A stretch of DNA of 64,000 nt from Nothophaeocryptopus gaeumannii (taxonomy: Eukaryota; Ascomycota; Dothideomycetes; Mycosphaerellales; Mycosphaerellaceae): assembly GCA_031771865.1 (NCBI GenBank), contig JASISA010000009.1, positions 1,736,001 through 1,800,000 on the forward strand, read 5' to 3'. Below are positions 10,416 to 22,391 of the stretch, piece after piece. Both the position numbers and the translations under genes were made by a program. A model generated the notes under the pieces. That model worked only from the letters and a program-made list of their open reading frames with translations. It was not told where the DNA came from and did not search any database. How positions within the stretch are numbered: the first letter of the stretch is position 1; each line of letters starts with the position of its first letter.

Positions 10416-12994
10416 CTATGACTCCTCCTCCGGCACGTTGACCGTCTTCGTACATATCCACGTACTCGCGTACATGTTAACGCGATCCGTACACGTCCCA
10501 GGGGGTATCCTCGCAGCAACCCTCTTTGGCGAAAATCCACACTCCTCAAATACTCGCATATACCATGGGTTCAAGCCCGCACTTCTAACCAATACTCTTC
10601 CACCAAGCTTCAGAGCCCGGTTGACAGCCTTACACTGCGCTGGTGCTTCGGGTCCGCCAGGAGTGAACCAATCCATGCTGTCCATGAGGACTGCGATGGT
10701 GAGGGCTTCGGGTTGCATGCGGGCGAAGACTTCGGCTAGTTCGTCGGTGTGGATACGGATGTTGTCGAGGGCGGTTGGGGTGGAGAGTTTGAGGTGCGAT
10801 TTGGGGGTCAAGTAGGCTGGGTGGCAACGGCGGGTATAGTGGCCTGTGGAAAACAGTCAGTCACATACACAATCTCGAGGTCACTACGCCATAGCTTACC
10901 CAACAGGCAGAGGAGGTAGTAGTGGTTATCCTCGCTCAACAGTGTCTCGTTGGCGACCGGATCAAGCGTCTGTACGCCGTAGTTCCAAATCGCCTGTCCA
11001 CTCTTCGTGGCTCCAACGGCGCCTGGCGCACCCTCGCCGCTCTTCTCGCCAGTCTTGTCTGCCTTGATCGCATCTCCGCGATCGAGCTGGCGCTTGTAGT
11101 CCTCCTCAATCATAGCTCTTTGCTCACCAGGAACACCGAGCGCTTTCCACAGAAATCGCTCTGAACCCACAACGAAGTAGGCCAAGAGCTGCGAAAGCAA
11201 CACGCGACGGACACGCTTGCTCCAGACCTCGCGCTGCTCGGCCAGGGTCTGCGCTTCGCAGAGTGCGACGAAGTCCTTTCGTACTCCGAGCAAGCTTCCG
11301 AGCCAGGAGACGAGTTGGAGAGCATGTCGGCTTCCACCGGTGAAATAGAGGCCCTTGCCGCGAGAATTGAAAGACTTAGCTCCCACGTGCAGCCAATAGT
11401 CGAAGGCTTGGGAAGAGAGATGTGGCGAAAGAGTCTCCAGGAGAAGCTTGTGGAAGTTCTCGTGCTTGCCTTCGCCGAACAGCTTCCAGAGGTCCTGGTA
11501 ATCAAGGGAGCGGAAACCGGCAACCTTGAGCTCGAGAAGGTGGTTCTGGGCTGGGTTGAGATCGACTGCGTGGATACGCTTTGGGCGTTCAAGGGCGTAG
11601 CTAAGGATGTTGTCACCGGCGCTCGTGATGGCGAGAATCACATCGTCGTTGGTGATCTTCAGGAGGCGAGCGTCGGTGCGAGAGTCTTCCCAGGTGAATG
11701 CGTAGATGTACTCGTCGTTGAATTGGCGGTGCTTTTGAAGTGTGTCGTCAAAGTAGACCCGGGTCTTATTGTTCTGGTAGTAGGCGGCCGGAAGTGGCAG
11801 GCTGGCTGCGAGATTGACGACAGCGGTATCGTATGCCTTGCTTCTGCGCTCAGTACTGGAGCTCCGGCGGGCCTTGCGAGTAGTCAAGCTCTTGGCATGG
11901 ATGTCCAAAGCCTGAATGAATGGGCTCTCGGTCACATCGGCGTCCACAGTGGCGACCTGCTCGAGCGGGTTGAGAGTGCCTCGCGAGCAGCCGACAAACA
12001 CGTAGTATGGAATGCGGAAGCCGAGAAGGTGGCATCGACGGTTGGTGCTAAGAATGGTGCCAAACTTATATTCGATATAGTCTCTTCGCGCGGATTCCAA
12101 GTTGACACGGTCGAGCTCAAACCAAGTCCTCCAGAAGACGCGGCTGATCCACATGCAATGTCTGTCGATGCTACCACCAGTATAATTTCGGCCCGCAAAC
12201 TCGATTTGGTTTTGGACGTAGAAGTCGACCACACCGACAATGCCGTTTGGAGCGAGGAGATTGGCGATGCTGTCAATGGCTGGGTGGAACTCGGGAATCA
12301 TGCTCAAGCTGTAGGACATGGTCAGGACATCGGCGCCGACACTGTCACGTGTGTCATCTTCGTAGGCCGGTCGACCAATGCTGAAGTCGCGTTTCTCGTC
12401 CTCAATACCAGCTTCGTAGTCAGCAAGTCGGAAGACTCTGGCATCCTCGCAAATGACATGGACGTTCTTCCAGCCGAGACGCTCAAATCTCTTGCGGGCG
12501 ATCTCGCAGAGGGAAGTGCTCAGATCGACCAAGTAGACAGCATGGAAAAAGTTCGGCACATCGAGTTGTTCACCCATATGCTCGATATTCCAGCCTGTTC
12601 CGCCTCCAATATCCACCCAAATTGGCTTCTTGGCAATCTGGCCCGTATCGCGTCTGTGCTTGACCTGAGCTGCTACGAGTGCCAGCATATCTTCTCTTCC
12701 TTGAAGTAGTCGTGATCGCGTGGCATCGTAAATACCGGCCTGAGATTTGTAGAAGCTTTCCAAGGCGTCTTGCTGGTTGCCGGAGCCGTCTCCGGTGTGG
12801 GGCTTGAAGAAGCAAGCCCATGCAAATTGGGCCAGATATACAAATCCATTGTAAACCTTTTTGAGTGCGGAGGCCTCGGTGAAGCAGAAGAGGAACCAAG
12901 CGAGGACAAAGACGATGCCGCAGATGGAAGCCAGCGAGAGCTGGTACTTCGGATCTGCCAGGCGCTCGTTGAGTCCGTCGAAGAGGCTTGCCAT
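10416..12994 (-). CDS. BTA1: Betaine lipid synthase (DGTS synthase), BTA1
   Basis: This gene makes the phosphorus-free membrane lipid diacylglyceryl-N,N,N-trimethylhomoserine from diacylglycerol and S-adenosylmethionine in the ER. Exons are 12994-10900 and 10843-10416; the 56-nt intron (GTAAGC...CACAG) joins the frame to give LLGHYTRRCHPAYLTPK, and the protein is 840 residues. After an N-terminal hydrophobic segment (about 18-40) comes a methyltransferase half with the SAM motif VDIGGGTGW (127-135). A BtaA half follows, transferring the aminocarboxypropyl group, with ITSAGDNILSYAL and VDLNPAQ. This order (methyltransferase first, BtaA second) is the fungal arrangement and the reverse of the algal one. 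The start at 12994 (MASLFDGLNERL) is the first ATG in frame. In fungi the gene is usually induced by phosphate starvation; I did not identify a regulatory site. Confidence 0.93.
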
Positions 12995-14440
12995 ACTCGA
13001 GGTTGTGGGAGCGAGCGTTGAGCTCGCGTGCCTTGGATGGTGGGGGGAGAGGTAAGAGAGCACGAGAGGTAGATGAAAAGGAAAAGGACGACAGGAGGGC
13101 GGGCTCAAGGGTAGATCAGGAAGCGCACCTTGTTATTATTACTACTGCAGACCGCTTGGAGCTCCAGTTTACGTTCGGGCAGGTAAGCTCCGCCGGTCCA
13201 AAGGGCGAGCGAGGTACAACCATCTCGTCTTGTCGTGGCCGCCGTTGACCCAGGCGCGTCCATGGCGTGTGTCTGTAATGAAGAGCCCACGAGAACGAAG
13301 GGCTCTGCCCCGCTGGAGTGCATGCTTCGGCGTCAGACGCAGGTGAAAGATTGAGCGCGGCGGATGCGGTTGGGATGTCGATACACTGGCAGAGGCCATC
13401 TGCAGCCTATCAGCATTGCACATGGGCGCTGCAGACGCCAGGGAAAGGATGTCGTGTACTCGAGACCGGCAAAATCACAACAAGCAAGCGTGTCGTGGTA
13501 ACAATTTTTTGAGCAGCTGCAGGGACGGGAGCTTGGAGGAGCTCGAAGGTCAAGAAAGTGTGAGGTCGACGTGCTCGTGAAGACGCGTGGGTGAGCTGGA
13601 CCGTTGTGAGAGGCCAGCTCTCGCCAGTGCCGCCAGCGCCCGCACCTCTCCGCCGTCGGTCTCGGCCAATCAGCGCGCATGTAAGAAAGCGTGCCTCACT
13701 TCACTTGCTCGGGCCATCTCCTGTGAAGGTGAACACGGCGACATGGCCGAAATACAGCCAGGTCACATCTCTTGCGTCGAGCAAGAGAGTGCCAGAGCGA
13801 TCTCGGGTAATGTAGGAATGCCAGCCAGCACAAAAGACGCGTAGAGACCCAGCCACGGCAAGTGACACGAGCAACGGTGCCGGAGCACTTGGCCGAGGCG
13901 AAACGGCCATCGAAAGGAGGCATGCAATCCATGTTGAGGTGGGTAGGCCGCCAGAGGAAACAGCGGTGCTGGTTAGCTCGACCTGCTGCAGCTGTAACAT
14001 CCTGCGAACCTGATTGAGGAGGTATCTGGCCAAGCAACCTCCTCCCGACTGCACTGAAGCGGCAGCGAGCTATGAGGTGAAGCACACGACAGCATCTTGA
14101 TCACGCGATGATGGAATATGTTGACAGAATGGAAATGGGTGGACATTGTGTAAGTAGAAGAGAAGACAGTCACCAAAGATATGGGTCTCTGATGAGGTGA
14201 GGTACGGACGAGAGAGAGAGAGAGAGTGCCGGCCAATCCCGCGCAGCGAGTAGCAGGGGAAGGAACGCTGAACGAACGAGTCGCGCCATCCATACACCCA
14301 CGATACTCGAGATGAAATGGCAGAGGGTTTCCAAAGATCTTGATGCAAATGCTGCATATTCATCACATGCTCGCTCGCCTCGCCATGCATTACTGGTAGT
14401 ACATATCCTGTTGCATACGGTCGTGAATGAAAGGCATCGA
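12995..14440. other. Long intergenic region upstream of BTA1
   Basis: About 1.4 kb between the BTA1 start and the RER1 stop. It contains a short GA-dinucleotide run near 14210-14226 and several open frames with no domain. No RNA gene is recognised. The BTA1 promoter is presumably in its left part. Confidence 0.45.
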
Positions 14441-15213
14441 TCATTTTGCAGCGTACTTGGTCTTGCCGAAGTCCCATGGCACGTATCTGATTCGCGTGTC
14501 AGCCTCTCCTCCTTCTAGCTCCTGGTCTGGTTCCAGTGGACGTACCTGTATTTGATCATGCTCTGGATCTGCCTCCTCATGGTCAAGAAGACCAGGATCA
14601 ACCAATATACCACCAATACTGGCCAAAACACTGGCAAATTGAAGATCTCGCTCCAGCTGCAGAAGAACGCCAATGTTATCGCGCGTGTAGCTGAGTGCCA
14701 GAACTTGAACTCAGGCAGTCTTCGCACAAATGGCTTAAACTCCTGGTCGTTCTTTGTGGGCAGTGATGATGCCTGTCCTGCTGGTACACCGTCCTCCATA
14801 TCCGTATCTTGCTCGAGGGATGGGTCGAATTTCGGCGAGATGAAGGCGAGGAAGAGATTGAGGAGGTAGATTCCAAGGGCGTACGCAACTGTCGCATGTG
14901 TCAGTCCTTCCCAACTCTTCTCTCACCGTGTATTCGCAATCCTCACCAATGTACCAGCCTTGCGCCACCACTATCCGCAATGCAAAGAGGAGGAAGAGTG
15001 CTGCGGTGCCTACCCATCGGTATACGATGAAGGGGGTCGATTTGTCGAGGTAGGTTTGGTAAAGCTACAGCGCATCTCAGCATACGTTATTCTCTGGCCC
15101 GCGATGTGTATGCGCCCCAATTGCGCCTCTCGAAGGGTGTTCCCTACCATTTGAAACCGAGTTGTCTGCGCAGAGACCGCCGCAAAGGGCGTATCAGGCT
15201 CGGGCGCATCCAT
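14441..15213 (-). CDS. RER1: RER1, Golgi-to-ER retrieval receptor
   Basis: This is a four-exon gene: 15213-15148, 15064-14947, 14888-14546 and 14486-14441. It codes for 190 residues, and all three introns (83, 58 and 59 nt) have GT-AG ends and fit phase exactly. RER1 is a four-helix Golgi membrane protein that returns escaped ER membrane proteins in COPI vesicles. Family marks are YLDKSTPFIVYRWVG at the first helix, VVAQGWYIVAYALGIYLLNLFLAFISPKFDPSLEQD, then PFVRRLPEFKFW and the final YRYVPWDFGKTKY. The start MDAPEPDTPF is an ATG with a short acidic tail, as in other fungal RER1 proteins. It is a highly conserved housekeeping gene, intact here. Confidence 0.95.
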
Positions 15214-15923
15214 CTTTGCAGGCAGTATCAACTATCGCGAGTTGGGTGAAGGTAGCGCTCGCGGCGACGAGGAGCTCAAGGAGAGTGAAGCGCAAGCTTG
15301 TGAGGTTGTCAATCGACAATTGCCGAAGTCTCAAGTTTCCCCAACTGGCCTCTTGGGATTTCATGAGCAGGGGCCACGGAGCAAAGATGTTGCGCCACGC
15401 GGCTCAGCCCTTTGGCCTTGGCACGGTTTTACTTTTGACCGAGTCGTTCTCCCGTGAGAACCGTTTGGATCACAGCCACTACTGTCACAGCTACACTGCT
15501 GTCTTGTTGAGCGGCCGGAAATTTTTGAGACGAAGGACCGAGACTGACTAGTAGGGGGTTTCTCTACAGAAGAACATCACAGCAAGATAGGAAAGTGACA
15601 TGCTGATTTGGGACATCAATCTTACCTTGGCAGCCGATTTAGGCTTATCATGATCGCATGTTCTATGCAGGACAATGTCATGTTGTCCGAGATGATCCAG
15701 AGAGATCCGTGCAAAGCGCACCCATTATAAGAATCTTCCATTTTGCCAAGTTCGATCATGTTCGACAGCCAAAGCATCCCGCGTGACGATGTGAGGGGTT
15801 GGGTTGGGCCCAGGCCGCCGCGGGATGCCATTCCAATTCCGCTTCGACCCAGAACCACAGGAAGCTCTGCTCGAAGATTCAAAAAGGCAACAGCTGCTGT
15901 GAGATAGGACGACAGGATCGAGA
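15214..15923. other. Divergent intergenic region
   Basis: About 700 bases between RER1 and the Nudix-like gene, transcribed apart. Only short open frames without domain resemblance. No RNA gene or repeat is seen. Confidence 0.45.
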
Positions 15924-16550
15924 ATGGCCACAGACAATGATACAGAAGTTCCCACGACGGGCTTCACAGCCGACATCTCAGACGGAGCCGAGACGTTCAT
16001 GGATTTCCAAGCCACACAACTGAAGCTAGAAGAACTTCATGTTCTGGTCGTCTGCAATCTCATCTTCCACGAAGACAAAGTGCTTCTAATTCGACTGGCG
16101 GATGCCGTTCGATCTTGGTCCGGGAAAGTTGGCACACCTCTATTCAGGCTGCTCAAAACGGGGGACCACGGGTTGGAGTTCATTTTGAAGTCGCCAATAG
16201 ACCAAAAGGCTTCAGATGACATATCGGTGCAAGAGTACGCTCAGGTCGCTTCGAGAACGCAAGTGGGCATTGACCCAACGGACTTAAAGGCCAGCCGGAC
16301 CGCGACTGCACTAATGACTGCTGTCAGCCCGTCGGAGTTTGAAGATACCTACTGGCTGCGGGCGAGTCTGTTCTGGGTCGTCGCCGAAGAGTGTACTCCA
16401 AAGGTAGACTCTTATCTCTGTAAGGAGGCGTTCTGGGCTAGCGAAGAGGAGGTCAAAGCTCTGCCGGACGATGAGTGGTACTTCGGCCTCAAAGAAGATG
16501 TGCAGAAGGCCTTCGAGTTGCGTCGAGAGAGATTCCCAGACTTCCATTGA
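15924..16550 (+). CDS. Nudix-like protein lacking a recognisable Nudix box
   Basis: This is an intronless 208-residue protein beginning MATDNDTEVP. LHVLVVCNLIFHEDKVLLIRLA looks like the first strands of a Nudix fold. The C-terminal part, with FWVVAEECTP, AFWASEEEVKAL and KEDVQKAFELRRERF, follows the end of fungal Nudix proteins. The catalytic box GX5EX7REUXEEXGU, expected between them, is not visible; a region with LKTGDHGLEFILKSP stands there instead. It could be a catalytically dead Nudix-fold protein, a member of another family with a similar outline, or a diverged gene. The open frame is clean over its full length with a normal start. My Nudix assignment is an impression from pattern, not proof. 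Confidence 0.5.
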   Translation: MATDNDTEVPTTGFTADISDGAETFMDFQATQLKLEELHVLVVCNLIFHEDKVLLIRLADAVRSWSGKVGTPLFRLLKTGDHGLEFILKSPIDQKASDDISVQEYAQVASRTQVGIDPTDLKASRTATALMTAVSPSEFEDTYWLRASLFWVVAEECTPKVDSYLCKEAFWASEEEVKALPDDEWYFGLKEDVQKAFELRRERFPDFH

Positions 16551-18195
16551 TGAACGCCTTGCGGGAAAGATGGTCGACACGGTCCTAAACCCCATGCCAC
16601 AGATGCCGCGAATGAAAAGACAGGAACCAGATATACGGCCAGAGAAGGCAGAGTCGTGTCTGCAGCCACGAACGGCGTACTACTGCTGGCAGGGCAGCGT
16701 GTGAGCGTTTGTATGCCTGGGTTAAAGGATCAGTGGAGTGTATTCATGCTCTTGCCGGACTTTGATAAGGCCAGCCTGAACTCGATAGAAAGTGACATGT
16801 ACCCGACGCGTGCTACGCGTGCATATAGACTTCGCCAATCGCAAGGATCATCCGCGACCTCACCTCCTCACTCTCGTCTGCCGAAGTCCACCTTCTTCCG
16901 TCTCCATCCCGCCTGCATATTCGATGTGTGGACGTGGTCTGCGGGAGTCGCACCTGCACGATTAAAGGCAAAACCCAAATCAGCACTTTGCGTAACGCGC
17001 GTTGAGCGTAATGTCATCCGGGCAGGGCGCAATGTGCTCAAGGGCTGCGGCACTTCTCTCGCGGACTCGCATGAGAGCCATGCGCAGCATCAAGGAGCAG
17101 ACGTCCGTGAGCGAGGAGGTTATCATGCCTGGATTTCACAGCGACACAGCGAGCGAAAGCCGGATATTGATCGTCACTCCAGCCGAGTTGAGCTTCCTAA
17201 TGTGGACATTTCGGGTGCATCAGGATATCGTCACTCGGAAGCACGGCGGTATCGATCACAGAGCGCAGATTTCCACCAGCAGACGGATGCGATTCCTTTC
17301 CGACCGCGACGCGTGGTAGAGAGGCCGTGCAAGCCGTGCCTGCTGTCTGAACCAAGCGAGGCGAAGCAGTGACATGCTCGCCACAAGATCAACGAACAGA
17401 GCAAAGCATCAGCGAGCGTCCACACGTCGGAGAACTTTGCGGCCTCCACTTCACTTCCCTGCCAGGCCTTGGGGGATCTGACTGAAACCACCTTCAAGAT
17501 CCGCGCCGTAATGCTCAGCCCGCGGAGTCAAGACCGGCGGCCCGCAGTGTTTCGGTACTTCGGCACGCTACTGTAGTTCTACTGCTGCCACCCCGGTTAA
17601 GAGGCTCAAAACATTACGTTTTGAGCGAACCGTGACGCATCTCACTCAACAATCGCACCACACACACCGACGGAAATGGCTTTGTGGCTACATCAAATAC
17701 GCTTTTTCGCTGCTCCACGACAGCACCACTGGGGTAAAGCTAGGGTTGCGCGCCGAGACTCCACAACTCCACAACTGCAAGTGAGATCCGTTCAACTTCC
17801 GCAGAAACATCTGATCTGACCGCTGGCGCGTGCCTGCATCGATTACAAGTGAGAGCTCATGTTGACAAAGCAAACGTAGTTCAAGAGCTCGAGCATGCAC
17901 AGAGTATGCAGATGCAGATGCGGATGGAGCAACGTTCGGTAGCGTTCCGAAGAGGCTTCAAATCGCCACATGGCGGTTATGCGGCCTGCATCACCTACAT
18001 TCCCTGTCAACTACCGCTTCCGGTACCGCAATGAGATCACTCTCATGCAATTAAATATTTTATCCATGACGAAGGCACGAGATGGCCGCTGTGGCGCGGC
18101 AGGGGGCCGATTCAGGTACCGCGCAGGATATAATCCACTCCTACACCCATGGATTCCTGTGCTCGATTGACCATCTTCACTCTTCCGAAACCAAG
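16551..18195. other. Long intergenic region upstream of the Rds1-like gene
   Basis: About 1.6 kb. Open frames such as 16656-17372 show no domain, unusual composition and no supporting structure. A small AGATGC-type repeat is near 17911-17930 and an A/T-rich stretch (TTAAATATTTTATCC) lies at 18050-18065, upstream of the next start. This is probably the promoter of the Rds1-like gene. Confidence 0.45.
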
Positions 18196-19804
18196 ATGTT
18201 TGTACGATTCCTCGTTGCGCTGGCTGGTCTGGCTGGTGCTATCCCAGCTCCACAAGGTACGCCTCTCATACGGGTGTATGATGATGTATGCTAACATTAA
18301 CGTTCTCGCAGCATCATACTCCGCCGCCTCAAGCTCAGGAGCTGTTGCTGAAGACCAATCTGGCAATGTGTCTGGCTACCCAAACGCTGACGCACCATAC
18401 GCCAGCGAGGAGCCAACTCCCTTGACTGCTGTGCCAACCAGCTTTGGGACGAACTCTCAAATCTCCGGCATTTACACCAAGCCACCGACCAGTGGTCCAG
18501 GTGCTGCCGACACTCAGAGGAGTGCGTTACCAACTGGCACGACTACTCATGGTCCTTACGAGGGTGAGCCAGCTACTATCACTGGTGCTGTCTCGAACAG
18601 CCCAACTGCTCAGAGTGTTGGAACGCTGCCACCGAACCCTACTGCGACCTATTACAACACAGATGGCGCTCTGCAGAAGCCCCAGCCAGCTCCATATGTC
18701 CCAGCTGGTGGACTTGGAACGAACGGTTCTCTCCCACGCTACATGGTCGAATCCGACTTTGATTACGAGTCAATCACACTCGGTCTCTACCAGGAATGGA
18801 TCGAGCTCGACACCTTCAACAACGCCGTGGCTACCTTCAGTGAGGAGGACTTCGCCGCTGCTGGCCTCGGCCCAGAGGATATTGCCTTGATCCAGTTCAT
18901 GGCCCAGCAAGAGCAAGGACACGCAACCCTTCTTTCCAACATGTTAGGCGAGACAGCACCACCACAATGCACGTACAACTACCCATACACCAACATCCGC
19001 GAGTTTGTCGACTTCAACCAGATCCTGACGCGCTGGGGTGAATCTGGTGTCTGGGGTTTTATCAACCACCTCGACTCTCGTGAAGTTGGTCAGCTTCTTG
19101 CTCAGTCTATCGCAACTGAGGCCCGTCAGGAGCAGATCTTCCGCCAAATGAGCGGCCTGCACCCAATGCCTGTCTGGTTCGAGACTGGTATCCCTCAGTC
19201 GTGGGCTTGGACTTACTTGGCTCCTTACATCAGCTCCTGCCCCGAAAATACCACTCGTCTCGCTTGGCAGAATTTCCCTGCGCTCCACGTTGCCAATCAG
19301 GCCAACATCAACCGTGTCTCGCCAAATGACACAGCTGACTGGGAGCGTACCGACAATCGCACCTCGTCTCCAGCCACCATCCCAGAGCAGGATGAGAGCT
19401 GCATCAACTTGAACAAGACCGGCTACGGCTGCGGCCCAGCTGTCGCTCACAATCGATCCGAGCCTCTTACCTTCCCTGGTAAACAGGTTCGCTTCGTCTG
19501 GGACACCCCAGGTCAGGCTGTTGGTCCCAACAACAGCTACACCACCTCGACTTCTGCCGGTGCACCTCAGTTCGTCGCTTGGGCGGCTCAGCTGAATTTG
19601 ACATACACCGAGTTGACTGTCACTGGACCCAACGAAGGCTACACTTATCAGCCAGCTGGTGAGGTCTACCAGGGTCAGGCACCAGGTCTGATCAACGGCA
19701 CAATGTTCATTGCCTTGACCGATACCGACATGTATCTCACGCCCTTCAATCTGAGCATGATCAACCCGCACGTTGTTGCTCTTGGTATCTACCAGGCTGG
19801 TTAA
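18196..19804 (+). CDS. Rds1-like secreted ferritin-like domain protein
   Basis: Exon 1 is 18196-18256 and exon 2 is 18312-19804, with a 55-nt intron (GTACGC...CGCAG), giving 517 residues. The start MFVRFLVALAGLAGAIPAPQ is a classic signal peptide. A Ser/Thr/Pro-rich region (about 21-170) is probably O-glycosylated. The ferritin-like domain follows: ESDFDYESITLGLYQEWIEL, then FMAQQEQGHATLLSNML with the E-x-x-H metal-type pattern, then ATEARQEQIFRQM. This is the architecture of fission yeast Rds1 and many stress-induced ascomycete proteins. The C-terminal half is rich in NxS/T sites. Homologues respond to stress or nutrient signals, but their molecular function is unknown. It is probably cell-wall or extracellular. 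Confidence 0.88.
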
Positions 19805-20227
19805 ACAATTCCTACGTCTTCAGATGGAATGGATACTTGACAAGAATTCGTGGAAACACGGCCTTGTCACGAATGCACGGCCAAGTAATGTACGATGAGA
19901 AGATTTTGTAAATAATTCTTGAAAAGACGCTACAAGTATCAAACATCACATCTTGGAAGTCATGTTCACCTACCTTTACTTGTTCCCATTCTTTCAAAGC
20001 AAATGTTTCCAACATCGTCACAGTACACTACCTCTGACAGACGTGCCAAGCCTAGAGAGCCTAGAGATGGGTCCGTGCCTCCAACTACGCCTGCATCTCC
20101 ATCACCCGTCCTCCACCTCAACACCATGCACCATTGACGCGTACACACAGCAAAATCCTTGCGAATACGATTACTGCGCATACCCCATCTCACACATGAT
20201 GACACGCAAGCCTACCCCTCATTTGTG
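19805..20227. other. Intergenic region
   Basis: About 420 bases holding the 3' end of the Rds1-like gene and the promoter of the HAD gene. No further gene is seen. Confidence 0.45.
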
Positions 20228-21222
20228 ATGACGAACGCAACCAGCACCTCAGAGACCGAGATGCCTCCTCCCAGGAACCTCCTCCTCTGCTTCGACGCCT
20301 TCGGCACCCTTTTCAAACCCCGATACCCCATCACGCAACAGTATGGTGATGTAGCCAGATCCTTCGGTCTCAGCGGTTTCAGTAACGAAGATGTCGGACG
20401 AACATTCAAGGATGCATTCAAGAAGGAAGCGAAGGCGAATCCGAATTATGGGAAGGCGAATGGGATGAATGCGGAGGGGTGGTGGACGAATGTATGTTAG
20501 CTTCTAACTCGACAATAAGATGAATTATGTATGTGACTTACTGGAGCTAATGGTTTTGGCAGATTATAGCGAATACTTTCAAGCCTTTAATTGGTGAGGA
20601 GAAGCCACTGCCAGAGGGTATGGTGGATAAGCTGTTGCATCGATTTTGGTGTGATGAAGGGTATATGCTCTTTGAGGATGTACAGCCTTTGATTCGCAAG
20701 CTGCGAGAAGCGCATAAGGCGAACAGTACGAAAGTCGTTATTGGAGTTGTCACGAACTCCGATGATCGTGTACCGGATATTTTGACTTCATTCGGGATGA
20801 AAGTGAGCCCGTTGCGATATGGCGACAAGCCGGACACAAGCTCTTCCGAGGGTAAGCAGTATGATATCGACTTCTCAGTCATGTCGTACGATGTCGGCCA
20901 CGAGAAACCGGATAAGCGCATATTCGAAGCCACGGAGGAGGTGCTCGGAACGGTTCTGAAGGCGGAAGATGCCACCGCGAGCCATGATCCTCATCAATGG
21001 CGAAAAGTGTACATCGGCGACGAGTACGAGAAAGATGTCGTTGGTGCCTTGAATGCAGGTTGGCGTGCCGTCCTGATCGATCGAGAGAGATCAGGCCAGA
21101 ATACCAACATCAAGTGGCTTGACGACCAGTCGACTGGTAGCCTCTATGAGGTCTTTGAGTCGGCGAGAGCTGTCGGCTTCAGCAGTCTACAAACGCTTGC
21201 GGAATGGATGCCAACAGAATGA
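20228..21222 (+). CDS. HAD-superfamily hydrolase (HDHD3-like)
   Basis: Exons are 20228-20491 and 20563-21222, with a 71-nt intron in phase 0, giving 307 residues. HAD motif I is CFDAFGTLF with the nucleophile Asp at 23. Motif II is in GVVTNSDDR. The Lys of motif III is in GHEKPDKRIF, and motif IV is YIGDEYEKDVVGALNAGW. The alpha-helical cap between motifs I and II fits the haloacid-dehalogenase-like/HDHD3 group of small phosphatases. The start is the ATG at 20228 (MTNATS); codons upstream in frame lack an ATG. It is cytosolic by appearance, with unknown substrate. It ends 38 bases from the convergent neighbour. Confidence 0.87.
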
Positions 21223-21260
21223 CGATTAGGAGAAGAAGGTCAATCCAAACTTTGACAGCG

Positions 21261-22391
21261 TCACGTCTCTCGACGCAGAGCCACAATATCGGCCATTTTC
21301 AACTCGTTCTTGCCGCCCCAGCCCGCAGCACCATCGGCGACAGCAGGTCGGACTTTAACGTACCAGCTCCAAGTCCGGTCATCCAGTTCAGAAGGTGTCA
21401 GCTTCGAAGCCCACGAGTCGTAGAGCATATCAAGTGCTTGAAGCAGCTTGCCCAAATTCTTCTCCTTCTCTGCAGCTTTGACTGCGGCCGAGGGCTTCTT
21501 TGCAGGAGCACCTACCGAAGGCGCAGTATCGAACGACTTGAACAGGTACGCTCGAGCAGATTGTGGGGTATATATAGGCAGATTGCTGTGGTTCCTGACC
21601 TGTGTGACTGCTGGTTGTTTGTCGGCATTTGACTTTTTCAATGCTTCGAGGTCGAGAGCCCAGAGAGGTGGCTGTTCTCTTGCTGCACGATCACCTTCAT
21701 TTGCTCCAACCCTCCCATCATTCATACGTCCTCCCTGCTCACCTGTCCCTCCTCCCTCCTCCCTCCACTCATATCCCCACCGTCTAATAACCTTGATCTC
21801 CTTCCCCGCTACTGTCACATTCGGCTGTCCCATCCCAAACCCTTCCTCCTCCGCACTCGTTCCCGTCTCAATCCCCAGATAAATCGCCCTTGATCTACTC
21901 GTAACACCCACATAGCCCTGCGCGAGACTCAATCTACTTGAGAGCGGCTGCTCAGGCATTGTATGTTTCAGCAGAATCACCAGAAATGCCAGGACCAGAG
22001 GAGCACGATTCGTGAAAAGCACAGTACTCCTCAGTTCGTCTTCATCCGCATCGCTAGTAGGTAGTTCCAAAGACTTCTCCAGCTCCGCTCCTGACACCGG
22101 TTCATCCGAGAACAGACTCTCCTTCCGTCTCGGTTTCTTCGGACTTGGACCAACATCCTCTCCCGCAGCTCGTTTCTTCGAGACACGCTTCGCGGCTGAG
22201 AGAATTGTCTTGGCCATTTTCTCGTCCGGGAAAATGGCTTTGATATCGTTGGCCTTGACCTTGGATATCGCTTCCGGAGAGTCGAGGTTGGCGGATTGTA
22301 GCTCTTTGACTTTGGACATGGCTGTTGCTAACGGCAATTTCGCATCTTGAGAGAGGAAGCGCAAGAGCGACTGAAGATCCTTGGCGCTCAT
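21261..22391 (-). CDS. Conserved fungal protein of unknown function
   Basis: This is an intronless 376-residue protein starting MSAKDLQSLLRFLSQDAKLP. The N-terminal 70 residues are helical with a basic tail (SKKRAAGEDVGPSPKKPRRK), which looks like a nuclear localisation signal. An acidic linker follows. The middle has a strand-rich segment (SSRLSLAQGYVGVTSRSRAIYLGIE, then GQPNVTVAGKEIKVIRRWGYEW), and the C-terminus a helical module (LGKLLQALDMLYDSWASKLTPSELDDRTWSWYVKVRP). I have the impression of a conserved ascomycete family but cannot name it. A low-complexity Gly/Glu/Arg insert (EEGGGTGEQGGRMNDGRV) interrupts the middle. A nuclear role is inferred from the basic motif only. Confidence 0.75.
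   Translation of the reverse strand: MSAKDLQSLLRFLSQDAKLPLATAMSKVKELQSANLDSPEAISKVKANDIKAIFPDEKMAKTILSAAKRVSKKRAAGEDVGPSPKKPRRKESLFSDEPVSGAELEKSLELPTSDADEDELRSTVLFTNRAPLVLAFLVILLKHTMPEQPLSSRLSLAQGYVGVTSRSRAIYLGIETGTSAEEEGFGMGQPNVTVAGKEIKVIRRWGYEWREEGGGTGEQGGRMNDGRVGANEGDRAAREQPPLWALDLEALKKSNADKQPAVTQVRNHSNLPIYTPQSARAYLFKSFDTAPSVGAPAKKPSAAVKAAEKEKNLGKLLQALDMLYDSWASKLTPSELDDRTWSWYVKVRPAVADGAAGWGGKNELKMADIVALRRET

Noticed and set aside
11315..12709. A 464-codon open frame on the + strand
   Set aside because: It is antisense to the BTA1 exon, which has clear family motifs, and its translation has none; open antisense frames are common opposite G+C-biased codons.
14208..14228. GA dinucleotide run
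   Set aside because: An ordinary short microsatellite.
16656..17372. A 238-codon + strand frame
   Set aside because: No ATG in a good context, no domain, and composition like intergenic sequence.
18944..19771. A 275-codon minus-strand frame
   Set aside because: It is antisense to the Rds1-like gene and shows no domain.
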